From Pseudomonas tensinigenes (GTDB taxonomy: Bacteria > Pseudomonadota > Gammaproteobacteria > Pseudomonadales > Pseudomonadaceae), in NCBI RefSeq assembly GCF_014268445.2, contig NZ_CP077089.1, positions 1,915,501 to 1,979,500 on the forward strand: DNA of 64,000 nucleotides. The letters are read 5' to 3'. A program made the translations under genes and the position numbers. The notes under the pieces were generated by a model, which did not search any database, had not been told where the DNA came from, and saw only the letters and a program-made list of their open reading frames with translations. Every line of letters starts with the position of its first letter. Position 1 is the first letter of the stretch. Below are positions 44,256 through 52,150 of the stretch, piece after piece.

Positions 44256-44885
44256 GTGAGTCAATTTTTCCAGATACATCCGGAAAACCCGCAAGCGCGC
44301 CTGATAAAACAGGCGGTCGAGATCATCCGCAAGGGCGGGGTGGTGATTTATCCCACGGACTCTTCCTACGCGATCGGTTGCCAAATCGGCGATAAAACCG
44401 CGATCGAGCGTGTTCGTCGCCTGCGTCAGCTCGATGAAAAGCACAATTTCGCCCTGATCTGCAGCGACCTGTCGCAACTGGGCAACTACGCCAAGATCGA
44501 CACCGGCACCTTCCGTATTCTCAAGGCGCATCTGCCGGGGCCGTACACCTTTATTCTCAACGCCACCCGCGAAGTGCCGCGTCTTTTGCTGCATCCGAAG
44601 AAGCGCACCATCGGCCTGCGCGTGCCGAGCCATCCGATCGCGCTGGCGCTGCTGGCCGAACTCGGTGAGCCGCTGATGAGCGTGACCCTGATCATGCCCG
44701 GCGATGAAGACCCGCTCAGCGATCCGTACGAAATGCGTCAATTGCTTGAACATCAGGTGGACTTGATCGTCGACGGCGGCTTCGGCGGTATTAAAGCTTC
44801 GACGGTGATCGACCTCACCGGCGATGACCCGGAAGTGGTCCGCGTCGGTTGCGGCGATCCGACGCCGTTCATGGTCGAGGCCTGA
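44256..44885 (+). CDS. yciO: YciO-type Sua5/YrdC-fold protein (threonylcarbamoyl-AMP synthase family)
   Basis: A 209-aa Sua5/YrdC/YciO domain protein. It has VVIYPTDSSYAIGCQIGDK, RRLRQLDEKHNFALICSDL, HLPGPYTFILNATREVPRLL and KRTIGLRVPSHPIALALL, the YrdC fold signature. The start is a GTG at 44256 (VSQFFQIHPENPQ) with AGGTAGAG upstream. It belongs to the YciO branch rather than TsaC, so tRNA t6A synthesis is less certain. Co-transcribed with the PHP gene, scpA and scpB. Confidence 0.9.
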   Translation: MSQFFQIHPENPQARLIKQAVEIIRKGGVVIYPTDSSYAIGCQIGDKTAIERVRRLRQLDEKHNFALICSDLSQLGNYAKIDTGTFRILKAHLPGPYTFILNATREVPRLLLHPKKRTIGLRVPSHPIALALLAELGEPLMSVTLIMPGDEDPLSDPYEMRQLLEHQVDLIVDGGFGGIKASTVIDLTGDDPEVVRVGCGDPTPFMVEA

Positions 44886-45707
44886 ATGTCCGCAGTGGAA
44901 ACCGTTGTCGATCCCCAGGCCGGCGCTCAGCAGGAACTGCCGTTTGCCATGGTCTATGGCCAGGCGGTCATGGAAATGCCGCTGGATCTGTACATCCCGC
45001 CGGATGCGCTGGAAGTCTTTCTTGAAGCCTTCGAAGGTCCGCTCGACCTGCTGCTGTACCTGATCCGCAAACAGAACATCAACATCCTCGACATCCCGGT
45101 GGCGGAAATCACCCGCCAGTACATGGGTTATGTCGAGCTGATGCAGTCGGTGCGTCTGGAGCTGGCCGCCGAATATCTGGTGATGGCCGCGATGCTCGCC
45201 GAGATCAAGTCGCGCATGCTTCTGCCGCGTGCCGAAACCGTCGAAGACGAAGAAGACGATCCGCGCGCCGAACTGATCCGCCGCTTGCAGGAATACGAGC
45301 GTTTCAAGGCTGCTGCTGAAGGCATCGACGGCTTGAGCCGCGTCGGCCGCGATGTCATCGTGCCCAAGCTCGACGCCCCGGAAGCCCGCGCGCGCAAGCT
45401 GTTGCCGGATGTCGCGCTGGAAGAAATTTTGATGTGCATGGCCGAAGTGCTGCGCCGTGGCGATATGTTTGAAAGCCACCAGGTCAGTCGTGAAGCACTG
45501 TCCACCCGCGAACGCATGAGCGATGTGCTGGAACGGCTCAAGGGCGGCGGTTTTGTGCCGTTCGTCGAGCTGTTCACTGCTGAAGAAGGCAGGCTGGGTG
45601 TGGTGGTGACCTTTATGGCGATCCTTGAACTGGTCAAGGAATCCTTGGTCGAGCTGGTGCAGAATGAGCCGTTCGCCGCGATCCACGTGCGAGCCCGAGC
45701 CGAATAA
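44886..45707 (+). CDS. scpA: Segregation and condensation protein A
   Basis: The 273-aa kleisin subunit of the SMC-ScpAB condensin. After a variable ~50-residue N-terminus comes FEGPLDLLLYLIRKQNINIL, then AAEYLVMAAMLAEIKSRMLL, an acidic EDEEDDPRAEL loop and a C-terminal winged helix (SREALSTRERMSDVLERLKG). The start ATG at 44886 directly follows the yciO stop, with GAGG six bases upstream. The product acts in chromosome organisation with ScpB, next in the operon. Confidence 0.96.
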   Translation: MSAVETVVDPQAGAQQELPFAMVYGQAVMEMPLDLYIPPDALEVFLEAFEGPLDLLLYLIRKQNINILDIPVAEITRQYMGYVELMQSVRLELAAEYLVMAAMLAEIKSRMLLPRAETVEDEEDDPRAELIRRLQEYERFKAAAEGIDGLSRVGRDVIVPKLDAPEARARKLLPDVALEEILMCMAEVLRRGDMFESHQVSREALSTRERMSDVLERLKGGGFVPFVELFTAEEGRLGVVVTFMAILELVKESLVELVQNEPFAAIHVRARAE

Positions 45708-45718
45708 CGAGTCGAAAC

Positions 45719-46714
45719 ATGAACCTGACTGAACCCCGCGAGCTGGCACCCCTGCTTGAAGCCTTTCTGTTGGCCTCGGGAAAGCCGCAATCCCTTGAGC
45801 GCCTCTTTGAACTGTTTGAAGAGGGCGAACGCCCCGAGCCTGCAGTTTTCAAGAAAGCCCTGACCCTGCTCGGCAAGTCCTGCGAGGGCCGTGCTTTCGA
45901 ACTCAAGGAAGTCTCGTCGGGCTATCGTTTGCAGATCCGCGAGAAGTTTTCGCCGTGGGTCGGTCGCTTGTGGGAAGAGCGCCCGCAGCGCTATTCCCGT
46001 GCGCTGTTGGAAACCATCGCGCTGATCGCCTATCGCCAGCCGATCACCCGTGGCGAGATCGAAGACGTGCGCGGTGTGGCGGTGAACAGCAACATCGTCA
46101 AAACCTTGCTTGAGCGTGAGTGGATCCGCGTCGTCGGTTACCGCGATGTGCCGGGCAAACCGGCGATGTTTGCCACCACCAAAGGCTTTCTCGATCACTT
46201 CAACCTGAAGAACCTCGAAGACCTGCCGCCGCTGGCCGAACTGCGCGAGATGGAAACTGACCCGGTGCTTGATTTCGACGATGCGCCGGTGCCGCAGAAC
46301 TTGCAGGAACTGGCCGACGCCAGCGCCGAGCCGGAGGAGGAGAAGGAAGAGACCAGTTTCCATACGTTGTTGCTGGAGCTGGACAGCATGGAAGAGGGGA
46401 TCAAGACCGACTTCGACGATTTGCTGCGGGATGCGGTGGATGGTGAGGCACCGACGGTTGATGCAGAAACCGAGACTGAGCCTGCGCCGCAGATCGCCGA
46501 GCCAACCATTGAAGTTGAACTTGAAGCTGAGCCAGAAGCCGAACCGGAAGAAGACATTCTTGGCGTCGCCGAAGCCCGCGAGAAGCTGTTGGCCGCCGTC
46601 GCCGCCCTCGAACAACCGGCGCCAGCGCCCGAGCCGGAGCTAAGCGAAGAAGAAGCCGAAGCCCGCGCCCTGGCCGAAGCCATCGAAGCCGAGCGCCGCG
46701 AATTCGAAGACTGA
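45719..46714 (+). CDS. scpB: Segregation and condensation protein B with long acidic tail
   Basis: A 331-aa protein. The first ~180 residues form the ScpB double winged helix (LLEAFLLASGKPQSLERLFE, ALLETIALIAYRQPITRGEI, VVGYRDVPGKPAMFATTKGF). After about residue 190 it has a ~130-residue Glu/Pro/Ala-rich acidic tail, making it much longer than the usual ~200 aa. The start is 11 bp after the scpA stop. It partners ScpA in condensin loading. The tail is low complexity and probably disordered. Confidence 0.95.
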   Translation: MNLTEPRELAPLLEAFLLASGKPQSLERLFELFEEGERPEPAVFKKALTLLGKSCEGRAFELKEVSSGYRLQIREKFSPWVGRLWEERPQRYSRALLETIALIAYRQPITRGEIEDVRGVAVNSNIVKTLLEREWIRVVGYRDVPGKPAMFATTKGFLDHFNLKNLEDLPPLAELREMETDPVLDFDDAPVPQNLQELADASAEPEEEKEETSFHTLLLELDSMEEGIKTDFDDLLRDAVDGEAPTVDAETETEPAPQIAEPTIEVELEAEPEAEPEEDILGVAEAREKLLAAVAALEQPAPAPEPELSEEEAEARALAEAIEAERREFED

Positions 46715-46724
46715 TTACGAACAA

Positions 46725-46816
46725 CTGTGGGAGCGAGCCTGCTCGCGAATGCGGTGTGTCAGACAACGATGATGTCGACTGACAGAGCCCTTTCGCGAGC
46801 AGGCTCGCTCCCACAG
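46725..46816. repeat. REP pair
   Basis: CTGTGGGAGCGAGCCTGCTC and its inverted mate ending CTCCCACAG around a ~45-bp spacer, just after scpB. Confidence 0.92.
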
Positions 46817-46842
46817 GAAACGGTGCATATTCGGAGTGAGTG

Positions 46843-47034
46843 ATGAGTTCCACCAAAGACCCGTGCATCAGCCTCTGCAAATTCACCGACGACATCTGCC
46901 TCGGCTGCGGCCGCAGCAAGCGTGAAATCAAGGCCTGGAAGAAACTCGACAAGGACGACAAGCGCACCGTACTGGCCGAAGCCGCGCTGCGCCTGATCAA
47001 ACTCGGTGGCGCCGGTCGGCGGAAAAAGAAATAA
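46843..47034 (+). CDS. DUF1289 domain protein
   Basis: A 63-aa Cys-rich protein. DPCISLCKFTDDICLGCGRS contains the four conserved cysteines of DUF1289 (a probable iron-sulfur or zinc site), then KREIKAWKKLDKDDKRTVL and a basic RRKKK end. The ATG at 46843 has GGAG six bases upstream; a GTG one codon earlier is possible. It sits between scpB and rluB. Function unknown. Confidence 0.88.
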   Translation: MSSTKDPCISLCKFTDDICLGCGRSKREIKAWKKLDKDDKRTVLAEAALRLIKLGGAGRRKKK

Positions 47035-47177
47035 CTGTCGATCGATCAGCTAGTCTCTGATGCGCGACGGCGCACATCCGCGTATGATTCGCGACCCTTC
47101 GCCGATCCCTTCGGCCGAGAACCCAGATTTCAATGCTTCAGGCGCCGCCTGAACAGACCACACCGGGAGGTGCCCAG

Positions 47178-48398
47178 ATGAGCGACATCATTCAGAAAGA
47201 CGACCAGGAAATCGGCCCAGCAGGCGAAAAGCTGCAGAAAGTCCTCGCCCGTATCGGCGTCGGTTCGCGCCGTGACGTGGAATCCTGGATCAGCCAGGGC
47301 CGGATCAAGGTCAATGGCAAAGACGCCACCCTCGGTCTGCGCGTCGACATGCACGACGCCATCACTATTGATGGCAAGGTGATCAAGCGCGAAGAGGCGG
47401 CCGAATCGGTGCGCCGCGTGATCATGTACAACAAGCCCGATGGCGAGATCTGCACCCGTGACGACCCGGAAGGCCGTCCGACCGTGTTCGACAAGCTGCC
47501 GCGTCCGAAAGAAGGGCGCTGGATCAACATCGGTCGTCTCGACATCAACACCACCGGTCTGCTGATGTTCACCACCGACGGTGAACTGGCCAACCGCCTG
47601 ATGCACCCGTCCTACGAGATGGACCGTGAGTACGCCGTGCGTGTACGCGGTGAAGTCGACGACGAGATGATCGAGCGTTTGAAGGCTGGCGTGGTGCTGG
47701 AAGACGGCCCGGCCAAGTTCACCGACATCAAACAGGCACCGGGCGGCGAAGGCTTCAACCACTGGTATCACTGCGTGGTGATGGAAGGCCGTAACCGTGA
47801 GGTTCGTCGTCTGTGGGAATCGCAAGGTCTGGTGGTCAGCCGTCTGAAGCGCGTGCGTTTCGGCCCGGTGTTCCTCAACTCCGACCTGCCGATGGGCCGC
47901 TGGCGCGAAATGAGCCAGTACGAAGTCGACATCCTCAGTGCTGAAGTCGGCCTGACGCCGGTTGCCATGCCGCAGCTGAACGCCAAGAGCAAAGACAAAC
48001 TTGAGCGTATGCAGCGCAAATCGTCGCGGCCGATGGCCAAGACCGAGCGCGTCCGCACGCTGCGTCCAGCCGCTGGCGCGCCGACCGGCCCACGTCCAAG
48101 CCGTGAGCCGCAGATCGAAGGCGAGCGTCCAGGTCGCAAGCCAGTCGCCCGTGACGGCGAGCGCACTCCGCGTCCAGCCAACGGTCGTACTGAACGTGGC
48201 GAGCGTGGTGCGCCTGCCGGTCGCGGTACGCCAGTGGCGGATCGTCCAGCGGACACCACCAACAAGCGTCCGGCCAAACCTGCGCCGAAGCGTCCGGGGA
48301 TCAAGCTGGTTGATGGCGACAAGCCGTCGGGCAAGCGTCGTGGTGCGCCGGCCGGTTCCGGTCAGCGTCCAGGGTTTGGTCGCAAGAAACCGGAGTAA
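47178..48398 (+). CDS. rluB: 23S rRNA pseudouridine(2605) synthase
   Basis: A 406-aa RsuA/RluB/E/F family synthase. It has an S4 RNA-binding domain (EKLQKVLARIGVGSRRDVES), then MYNKPDGEICTRDD, catalytic-loop IGRLDINTTGLLMFTTDGEL (Asp in GRLDxxTxGLL) and VVMEGRNREVRRLWESQGL. The C-terminal ~120 residues are Arg/Pro/Gly-rich and basic (GERPGRKPVARDGE), a common RNA-binding extension in Pseudomonas. The start at 47178 follows GGGAGG by seven bases; an ATG at 47133 is less likely. It ends at a strong terminator. Confidence 0.95.
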   Translation: MSDIIQKDDQEIGPAGEKLQKVLARIGVGSRRDVESWISQGRIKVNGKDATLGLRVDMHDAITIDGKVIKREEAAESVRRVIMYNKPDGEICTRDDPEGRPTVFDKLPRPKEGRWINIGRLDINTTGLLMFTTDGELANRLMHPSYEMDREYAVRVRGEVDDEMIERLKAGVVLEDGPAKFTDIKQAPGGEGFNHWYHCVVMEGRNREVRRLWESQGLVVSRLKRVRFGPVFLNSDLPMGRWREMSQYEVDILSAEVGLTPVAMPQLNAKSKDKLERMQRKSSRPMAKTERVRTLRPAAGAPTGPRPSREPQIEGERPGRKPVARDGERTPRPANGRTERGERGAPAGRGTPVADRPADTTNKRPAKPAPKRPGIKLVDGDKPSGKRRGAPAGSGQRPGFGRKKPE

Positions 48399-48440
48399 GG
48401 CAGCTGTGAGCTTCTAGCGGCAAGCTTCAAGCTAAAGCAG

Positions 48441-48472
48441 AAACGCCAACCTCAGGGTTGGCGTTTTTTTTC
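48441..48472 (+). terminator. Rho-independent terminator
   Basis: AAACGCCAACC-TCA-GGGTTGGCG followed by eight T, 42 bp past the rluB stop. Confidence 0.92.
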
Positions 48473-48506
48473 GTCTGGCAGAAGTCATGTAGCGACTGAT
48501 TCGGCC

Positions 48507-48587
48507 TCTTCGCGAGCAGGCTCGCTCCCACATTGGAATTGCGTGGAACATAAATTCCCTGTGGGAGCGAGCCTGCTCGCGAAGGCG
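48507..48587. repeat. REP pair
   Basis: CTTCGCGAGCAGGCTCGCTC and GTGGGAGCGAGCCTGCTCGC around a ~30-bp spacer, next to the end of the aminopeptidase-like gene. Confidence 0.92.
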
Positions 48588-48595
48588 TCAGTCGC

Positions 48596-49561
48596 CTAAA
48601 ACACAAAACGCCCATCAAACACCGGCTTGTCATCCAGCGCCAACACCCCGCCAGAAAAGATCAGATCCAGATGATGACTACCCTTGGCGCCACCGCCCAA
48701 GCCAAGGTGCAAGCCACAATGCCGCTCCTCAAATCCGGCATTACGCGCATACAAATCCTTCACGCCTTCATTGGTGCCAATCCCCAACTCCTCAATCCGC
48801 CGGTTTGAAGGGTTGGCATCCAGATACTTGTTGAAATCATGCTCCAGCCCCGGCACCTCGGTGGCGATGCGGCTGATGGTGGAATTCTCGATCCACAGCT
48901 CCAGCGGCGACTCCAGCACGCCGTACTTGCGCGCGAACGGAATGGTGCTGAGGAACGTGCCCTTGAACTTCACATGGCCATTGATGGCTTCACTGTGCGT
49001 GGCGATTTCGCCGGGCGCCAGGTCGAAGTTGCCGACGCCGTTGATGTCGGTCCACTTCTTGATGCTGCTCAGCGGCGTTTCGAACCATGAGCCGTCATCG
49101 TCCTTGAAGCTCAGCGTGGTCGCCTGGGACATGCGCTGGATCAGGTGACTGTTGAGCCCGGCGATGCGCTGCGGGGTGACGCTGAAGGTGTCGTAGAAAT
49201 AATCGCCGTAATCCTTGAACAGCAGCGACTTCTTCCAGTTTTCTGCCATCACGCCTTGCAGCGCACGGACGAACTCCGGGCCGTCGGGACGCGGGTTGGG
49301 CAGGGTGGAAGAGTCGTAGAAGAAAATGTACAGATCGCTGTCGGTAATCGCCGAAGTCAGCGTTGCGGTGCTATCCAGGTCCAGACGTCGGGCGCTGAAC
49401 TGGAAACGAGGATGATCGCCAGCCTGTTCGGCGATCGCGCCGGTCAGCGCTTCATAATCAGCCGTGTGGCCGAGCAGTACCTTCGCCGAGTCGAGGCCGG
49501 CAAGGGCAGGGTGGTGTTCTAGGTAGTAAAGGAAATGCGAGATCGCGCGGGGCTTATCCAT
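48596..49561 (-). CDS. M29-like aminopeptidase-type protein
   Basis: A 321-aa cytoplasmic protein resembling thermophilic (M29) aminopeptidases in its C-terminal part. ELGIGTNEGVKDLYARNAGF, EERHCGLHLGLGGGAKGSHH, LDLIFSGG give the E...H...HxD-type metal ligands, and LELWIENSTISRI is the preceding strand. The N-terminal half (LLGHTADYEALTGAIAEQAG, YIFFYDSSTLPNPRPDG) is less conserved. The start at 49561 has GGAGG five bases upstream. It is immediately preceded on the same strand by a 45-codon peptide gene (71 bp gap), which suggests it may trim or process that peptide. The true substrate is unknown. Confidence 0.75.
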   Translation of the reverse strand: MDKPRAISHFLYYLEHHPALAGLDSAKVLLGHTADYEALTGAIAEQAGDHPRFQFSARRLDLDSTATLTSAITDSDLYIFFYDSSTLPNPRPDGPEFVRALQGVMAENWKKSLLFKDYGDYFYDTFSVTPQRIAGLNSHLIQRMSQATTLSFKDDDGSWFETPLSSIKKWTDINGVGNFDLAPGEIATHSEAINGHVKFKGTFLSTIPFARKYGVLESPLELWIENSTISRIATEVPGLEHDFNKYLDANPSNRRIEELGIGTNEGVKDLYARNAGFEERHCGLHLGLGGGAKGSHHLDLIFSGGVLALDDKPVFDGRFVF

Positions 49562-49632
49562 GAGTCCTCCCTGACTGACCGTGAAGAAAGTGGCAGGCAC
49601 GACCGGCCGGATCGTGCCTGCCCGGTGATGTC

Positions 49633-49770
49633 TTACAGAGGCCACATCGCCGTGCCGAACGGAACTACCGCGTCGGCTTGCATCATTTCTACTGCTGCCT
49701 CGTGGGTCGGTGCTTCAAACCATTCGTCCAGTTGCAGTTCGGTATCCAAGTCTTTTTCCAGTGCTTGCAT
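49633..49770 (-). CDS. 45-aa peptide, candidate RiPP precursor
   Basis: A short ORF with AGGAG eight bases before its ATG, coding 45 residues: an acidic leader-like N-terminus (MQALEKDLDTELQLDEWFEA), a Thr/His/Ala/Glu/Met middle, and a hydrophobic C-terminal end (ADAVVPFGTAMWPL) preceded by an MMQ. The charge pattern (acidic helix followed by a short neutral, aromatic/Pro core) is typical of ribosomally made modified peptides. It is directly upstream of the M29-like peptidase and downstream of a very AT-rich promoter region. I do not recognise the family, and no modification enzyme is adjacent apart from the peptidase. Confidence 0.65.
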   Translation of the reverse strand: MQALEKDLDTELQLDEWFEAPTHEAAVEMMQADAVVPFGTAMWPL

Positions 49771-49849
49771 GGTCGATCTCCTAGATGACTTTCACGGTTG
49801 TGACTGGCCGGTCGAGGTGGCCGGCAAGACGTGAAGAACCTAGTTCAGG

Positions 49850-49950
49850 GTTTTTTGTAATGCAAAAAATTATTCATTTAATTTTTAAATAGACTTTTTA
49901 TTCTGTTTTTTTTCTGGGTTTTTCTTATTTGAAAACAAAAAACTAAGTCG
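49850..49950. other. Very AT-rich intergenic segment
   Basis: About 100 bp is dominated by A/T tracts (TTATTCATTTAATTTTTAAA, TTCTGTTTTTTTTCTGGG, GAAAACAAAAAACTAAG) in an otherwise GC-rich genome. It lies upstream of the 45-aa peptide gene and would suit a silenced or MvaT/H-NS-bound promoter. Binding is inference. Confidence 0.5.
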
Positions 49951-50225
49951 TGGTTTTCATTAGCAAGCTAGCGACCGTCAATTTGCAGACGTCCGACAGA
50001 ATTTTCTGAAATGGAAACTCTGCGTTACGCATCGTAAAGAAATGTTTACGAAAAACCCGATAAAACCGAGTGAAACCAACCCGTCATGACCGCTGTAAGG
50101 AAAAGCTGCCGCAGCCTGCTCCGCCGCGGGCCGGGCAGGGCTCTGGCACGCTTGTTTCAGCGGCGTTTGCAGGGTGAGATGCGCCCCATGCCTGTCGTGC
50201 AGGTGCATAACAAGAAGGAGGCGCA

Positions 50226-50372
50226 ATGAACGCCGTGACTGATCTCCACCTCTCTCCGTGGGACGGTTTTTTCCTCGTCCACGCCGATGGCCTGCAAAGG
50301 CCTGACTCAATTTTTGCAGCCGCTCGGGTGTCTCGAGGCGGACACACGCAATCCCGGCAACCATCACGCTGA
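50226..50372 (+). CDS. Possible 48-aa small protein
   Basis: The ATG at 50226 follows an excellent ribosome site (AAGGAGG, five bases' spacing), coding MNAVTDLHLSPWDGFF... and ending in an Arg/Ser/Gln-rich tail at 50372. The beginning looks protein-like (LHLSPWDGFFLVHADGLQ), while the tail looks frameshifted, so this may be a decayed or truncated gene. The 450 bp on either side has no other candidate. Confidence 0.35.
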   Translation: MNAVTDLHLSPWDGFFLVHADGLQRPDSIFAAARVSRGGHTQSRQPSR

Positions 50373-50382
50373 TCCAGCGGGG

Positions 50383-50412
50383 TCTGGCAGCAGGGGGTTA
50401 GCGGTGTACAAT
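50383..50412 (+). promoter_or_regulatory. Candidate sigma-70 promoter for the aroP unit
   Basis: CTGGCA (50383-50388) and TACAAT (50407-50412) are separated by 18 bp, about 130 bp upstream of the leader ORF and 250 bp upstream of aroP. This assignment rests on consensus match only. Confidence 0.4.
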
Positions 50413-50540
50413 GCGCCGCGTTTTAACTGTGACCCTCTGCGTAATCGCAAAAATCTCAAGGCTATCCGCCTTGTTCACTCCGTCGCGCCACAAGCGTTTC
50501 GGGTTCGATTTCGTCACAGATAAAAACAAACAGGTGACGC

Positions 50541-50603
50541 ATGACCGTTGTAAATAAGCTGAACTCCTGGTGCCTGCGCTGGGGTTTGATCGGGGCTGCT
50601 TGA
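50541..50603 (+). CDS. Possible 20-aa Trp-containing leader peptide upstream of aroP
   Basis: The ATG at 50541 follows AGGTGA by four bases and encodes MTVVNKLNSWCLRWGLIGAA, with two Trp four residues apart, then TGA. It lies 60 bp before aroP. The content (Trp, Cys, Arg) and position suggest a regulatory leader that senses tryptophan. No clear terminator hairpin follows, so stalling-based control is only a hypothesis. Confidence 0.4.
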   Translation: MTVVNKLNSWCLRWGLIGAA

Positions 50604-50663
50604 AATCGCAACCTTGCAGCAACGTCTACTGAACATCATCAAACCTTGCGTGAGACCTTTTTC

Positions 50664-52082
50664 ATGAGTGGACAACCCTCGCAATCAGGCGAGCTGAAAC
50701 GCGGCCTGAAAAATCGCCATATTCAACTGATCGCCCTCGGTGGCGCGATCGGTACCGGATTGTTCCTCGGCTCGGCCGGGGTACTGAAATCCGCCGGCCC
50801 GTCGATGATTCTCGGCTACGCCATCTGCGGCTTCATCGCCTTCATGATCATGCGCCAGCTCGGCGAGATGATCGTCGAAGAGCCGGTGGCCGGTTCCTTC
50901 AGCCATTTCGCGCACAAGTACTGGGGCGGCTTTGCCGGCTTTCTGTCGGGCTGGAACTGCTGGATTCTGTACATTCTGGTGGGCATGTCGGAGCTGACCG
51001 CAGTCGGCAAATACATCCACTATTGGGCCCCGGACATCCCGACCTGGGTCTCTGCGGCAGCCTTCTTCGTGCTGATCAACGCGATCAACCTGGCCAACGT
51101 CAAAGTCTTCGGTGAAGCCGAGTTCTGGTTCGCGATCATCAAGGTTGTGGCGATCGTCGGCATGATTGCGCTCGGCAGCTACCTGCTGGTCAGCGGCAAC
51201 GGCGGTCCGCAAGCGTCGGTAACCAACCTGTGGTCGCACGGCGGGTTCTTCCCGAACGGCGTCAGCGGACTGGTGATGGCCATGGCGATCATCATGTTCT
51301 CCTTCGGCGGTCTGGAAATGCTCGGTTTCACCGCCGCTGAAGCCGACAAGCCGAAAACCGTGATCCCGAAAGCGATCAACCAGGTGATCTACCGGATCCT
51401 GATTTTCTACATCGGTGCACTGGTGATCCTGCTGTCGCTGACCCCATGGGACAGCCTGCTGGAAACCCTCAACGCGTCCGGCGATTCGTACAGCGGCAGC
51501 CCGTTCGTGCAAGTGTTCTCGATGCTCGGCAGCAACACCGCCGCGCACATCCTCAACTTTGTGGTGTTGACCGCAGCGTTGTCGGTGTACAACAGCGGCA
51601 CCTACTGCAACAGCCGCATGCTACTGGGCATGGCCGAGCAGGGCGATGCGCCGAAAGGTCTGGCGAAGATCGACAAGCGTGGCGTGCCGGTGCGGTCGAT
51701 TCTGGCTTCGGCGGCGGTGACCCTGGTCGCTGTGTTGCTCAACTACTTTATTCCGCAGCACGCGCTGGAACTGCTGATGTCGCTGGTGGTTGCGACGCTG
51801 GTGATCAACTGGGCGATGATCAGCTTCTCGCACTTCAAGTTCCGCCAGCACATGAACAAGACCCAGCAGACGCCGCTGTTCAAGGCGCTGTGGTATCCGT
51901 ACGGCAACTACATCTGCCTGGCGTTCGTTGCGTTCATCCTTGGCGTGATGCTGCTGATCCCGGGCATTCAGATCTCGGTGTATGCGATTCCGCTGTGGGT
52001 CGTGTTCATGTGGGTCTGCTACGTGATCAAGAACAAGCGCGGTGCGCAGCAGGCCGTGCACGCGGCAGGTGCTGCCAAGTAA
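50664..52082 (+). CDS. aroP: AroP-like aromatic/general amino-acid permease
   Basis: A 472-aa APC-superfamily permease of the AroP/GabP/PheP group with 12 membrane helices. The N-terminal signature LKRGLKNRHIQLIALGGAIG TGLFLGSAG, EEPVAGSFSHFAHKYWGGFA and MAIIMFSFGGLEMLGFTAAE are close to E. coli AroP (compared from memory). The start at 50664 (MSGQPSQSGELK) is preferred over a TTG 18 bases upstream. The product probably imports phenylalanine, tyrosine and tryptophan. It has a long, unusual 5' region with a leader ORF and ends at a bidirectional terminator shared with the convergent PLP enzyme. Confidence 0.92.
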   Translation: MSGQPSQSGELKRGLKNRHIQLIALGGAIGTGLFLGSAGVLKSAGPSMILGYAICGFIAFMIMRQLGEMIVEEPVAGSFSHFAHKYWGGFAGFLSGWNCWILYILVGMSELTAVGKYIHYWAPDIPTWVSAAAFFVLINAINLANVKVFGEAEFWFAIIKVVAIVGMIALGSYLLVSGNGGPQASVTNLWSHGGFFPNGVSGLVMAMAIIMFSFGGLEMLGFTAAEADKPKTVIPKAINQVIYRILIFYIGALVILLSLTPWDSLLETLNASGDSYSGSPFVQVFSMLGSNTAAHILNFVVLTAALSVYNSGTYCNSRMLLGMAEQGDAPKGLAKIDKRGVPVRSILASAAVTLVAVLLNYFIPQHALELLMSLVVATLVINWAMISFSHFKFRQHMNKTQQTPLFKALWYPYGNYICLAFVAFILGVMLLIPGIQISVYAIPLWVVFMWVCYVIKNKRGAQQAVHAAGAAK

Positions 52083-52100
52083 GCGCTGACGCAGAAACAC

Positions 52101-52129
52101 AAAACCCGGCCTGAGCGCCGGGTTTTTTT
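52101..52129. terminator. Intrinsic terminator after aroP
   Basis: AAAACCCGGC-CTGAGC-GCCGGGTTTTTTT, 18 bp after the aroP stop and 22 bp from the convergent gene end. Confidence 0.9.
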
Positions 52130-52150
52130 ATGGCTGCAAATGTTGGAACG

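Noticed and set aside
49978..50367. 129-codon minus-strand frame between the peptide gene and aroP
   Set aside because: It starts without a ribosome site, has Arg/Gln/His shadow composition and overlaps the small plus-strand frame that has a far better ribosome site.
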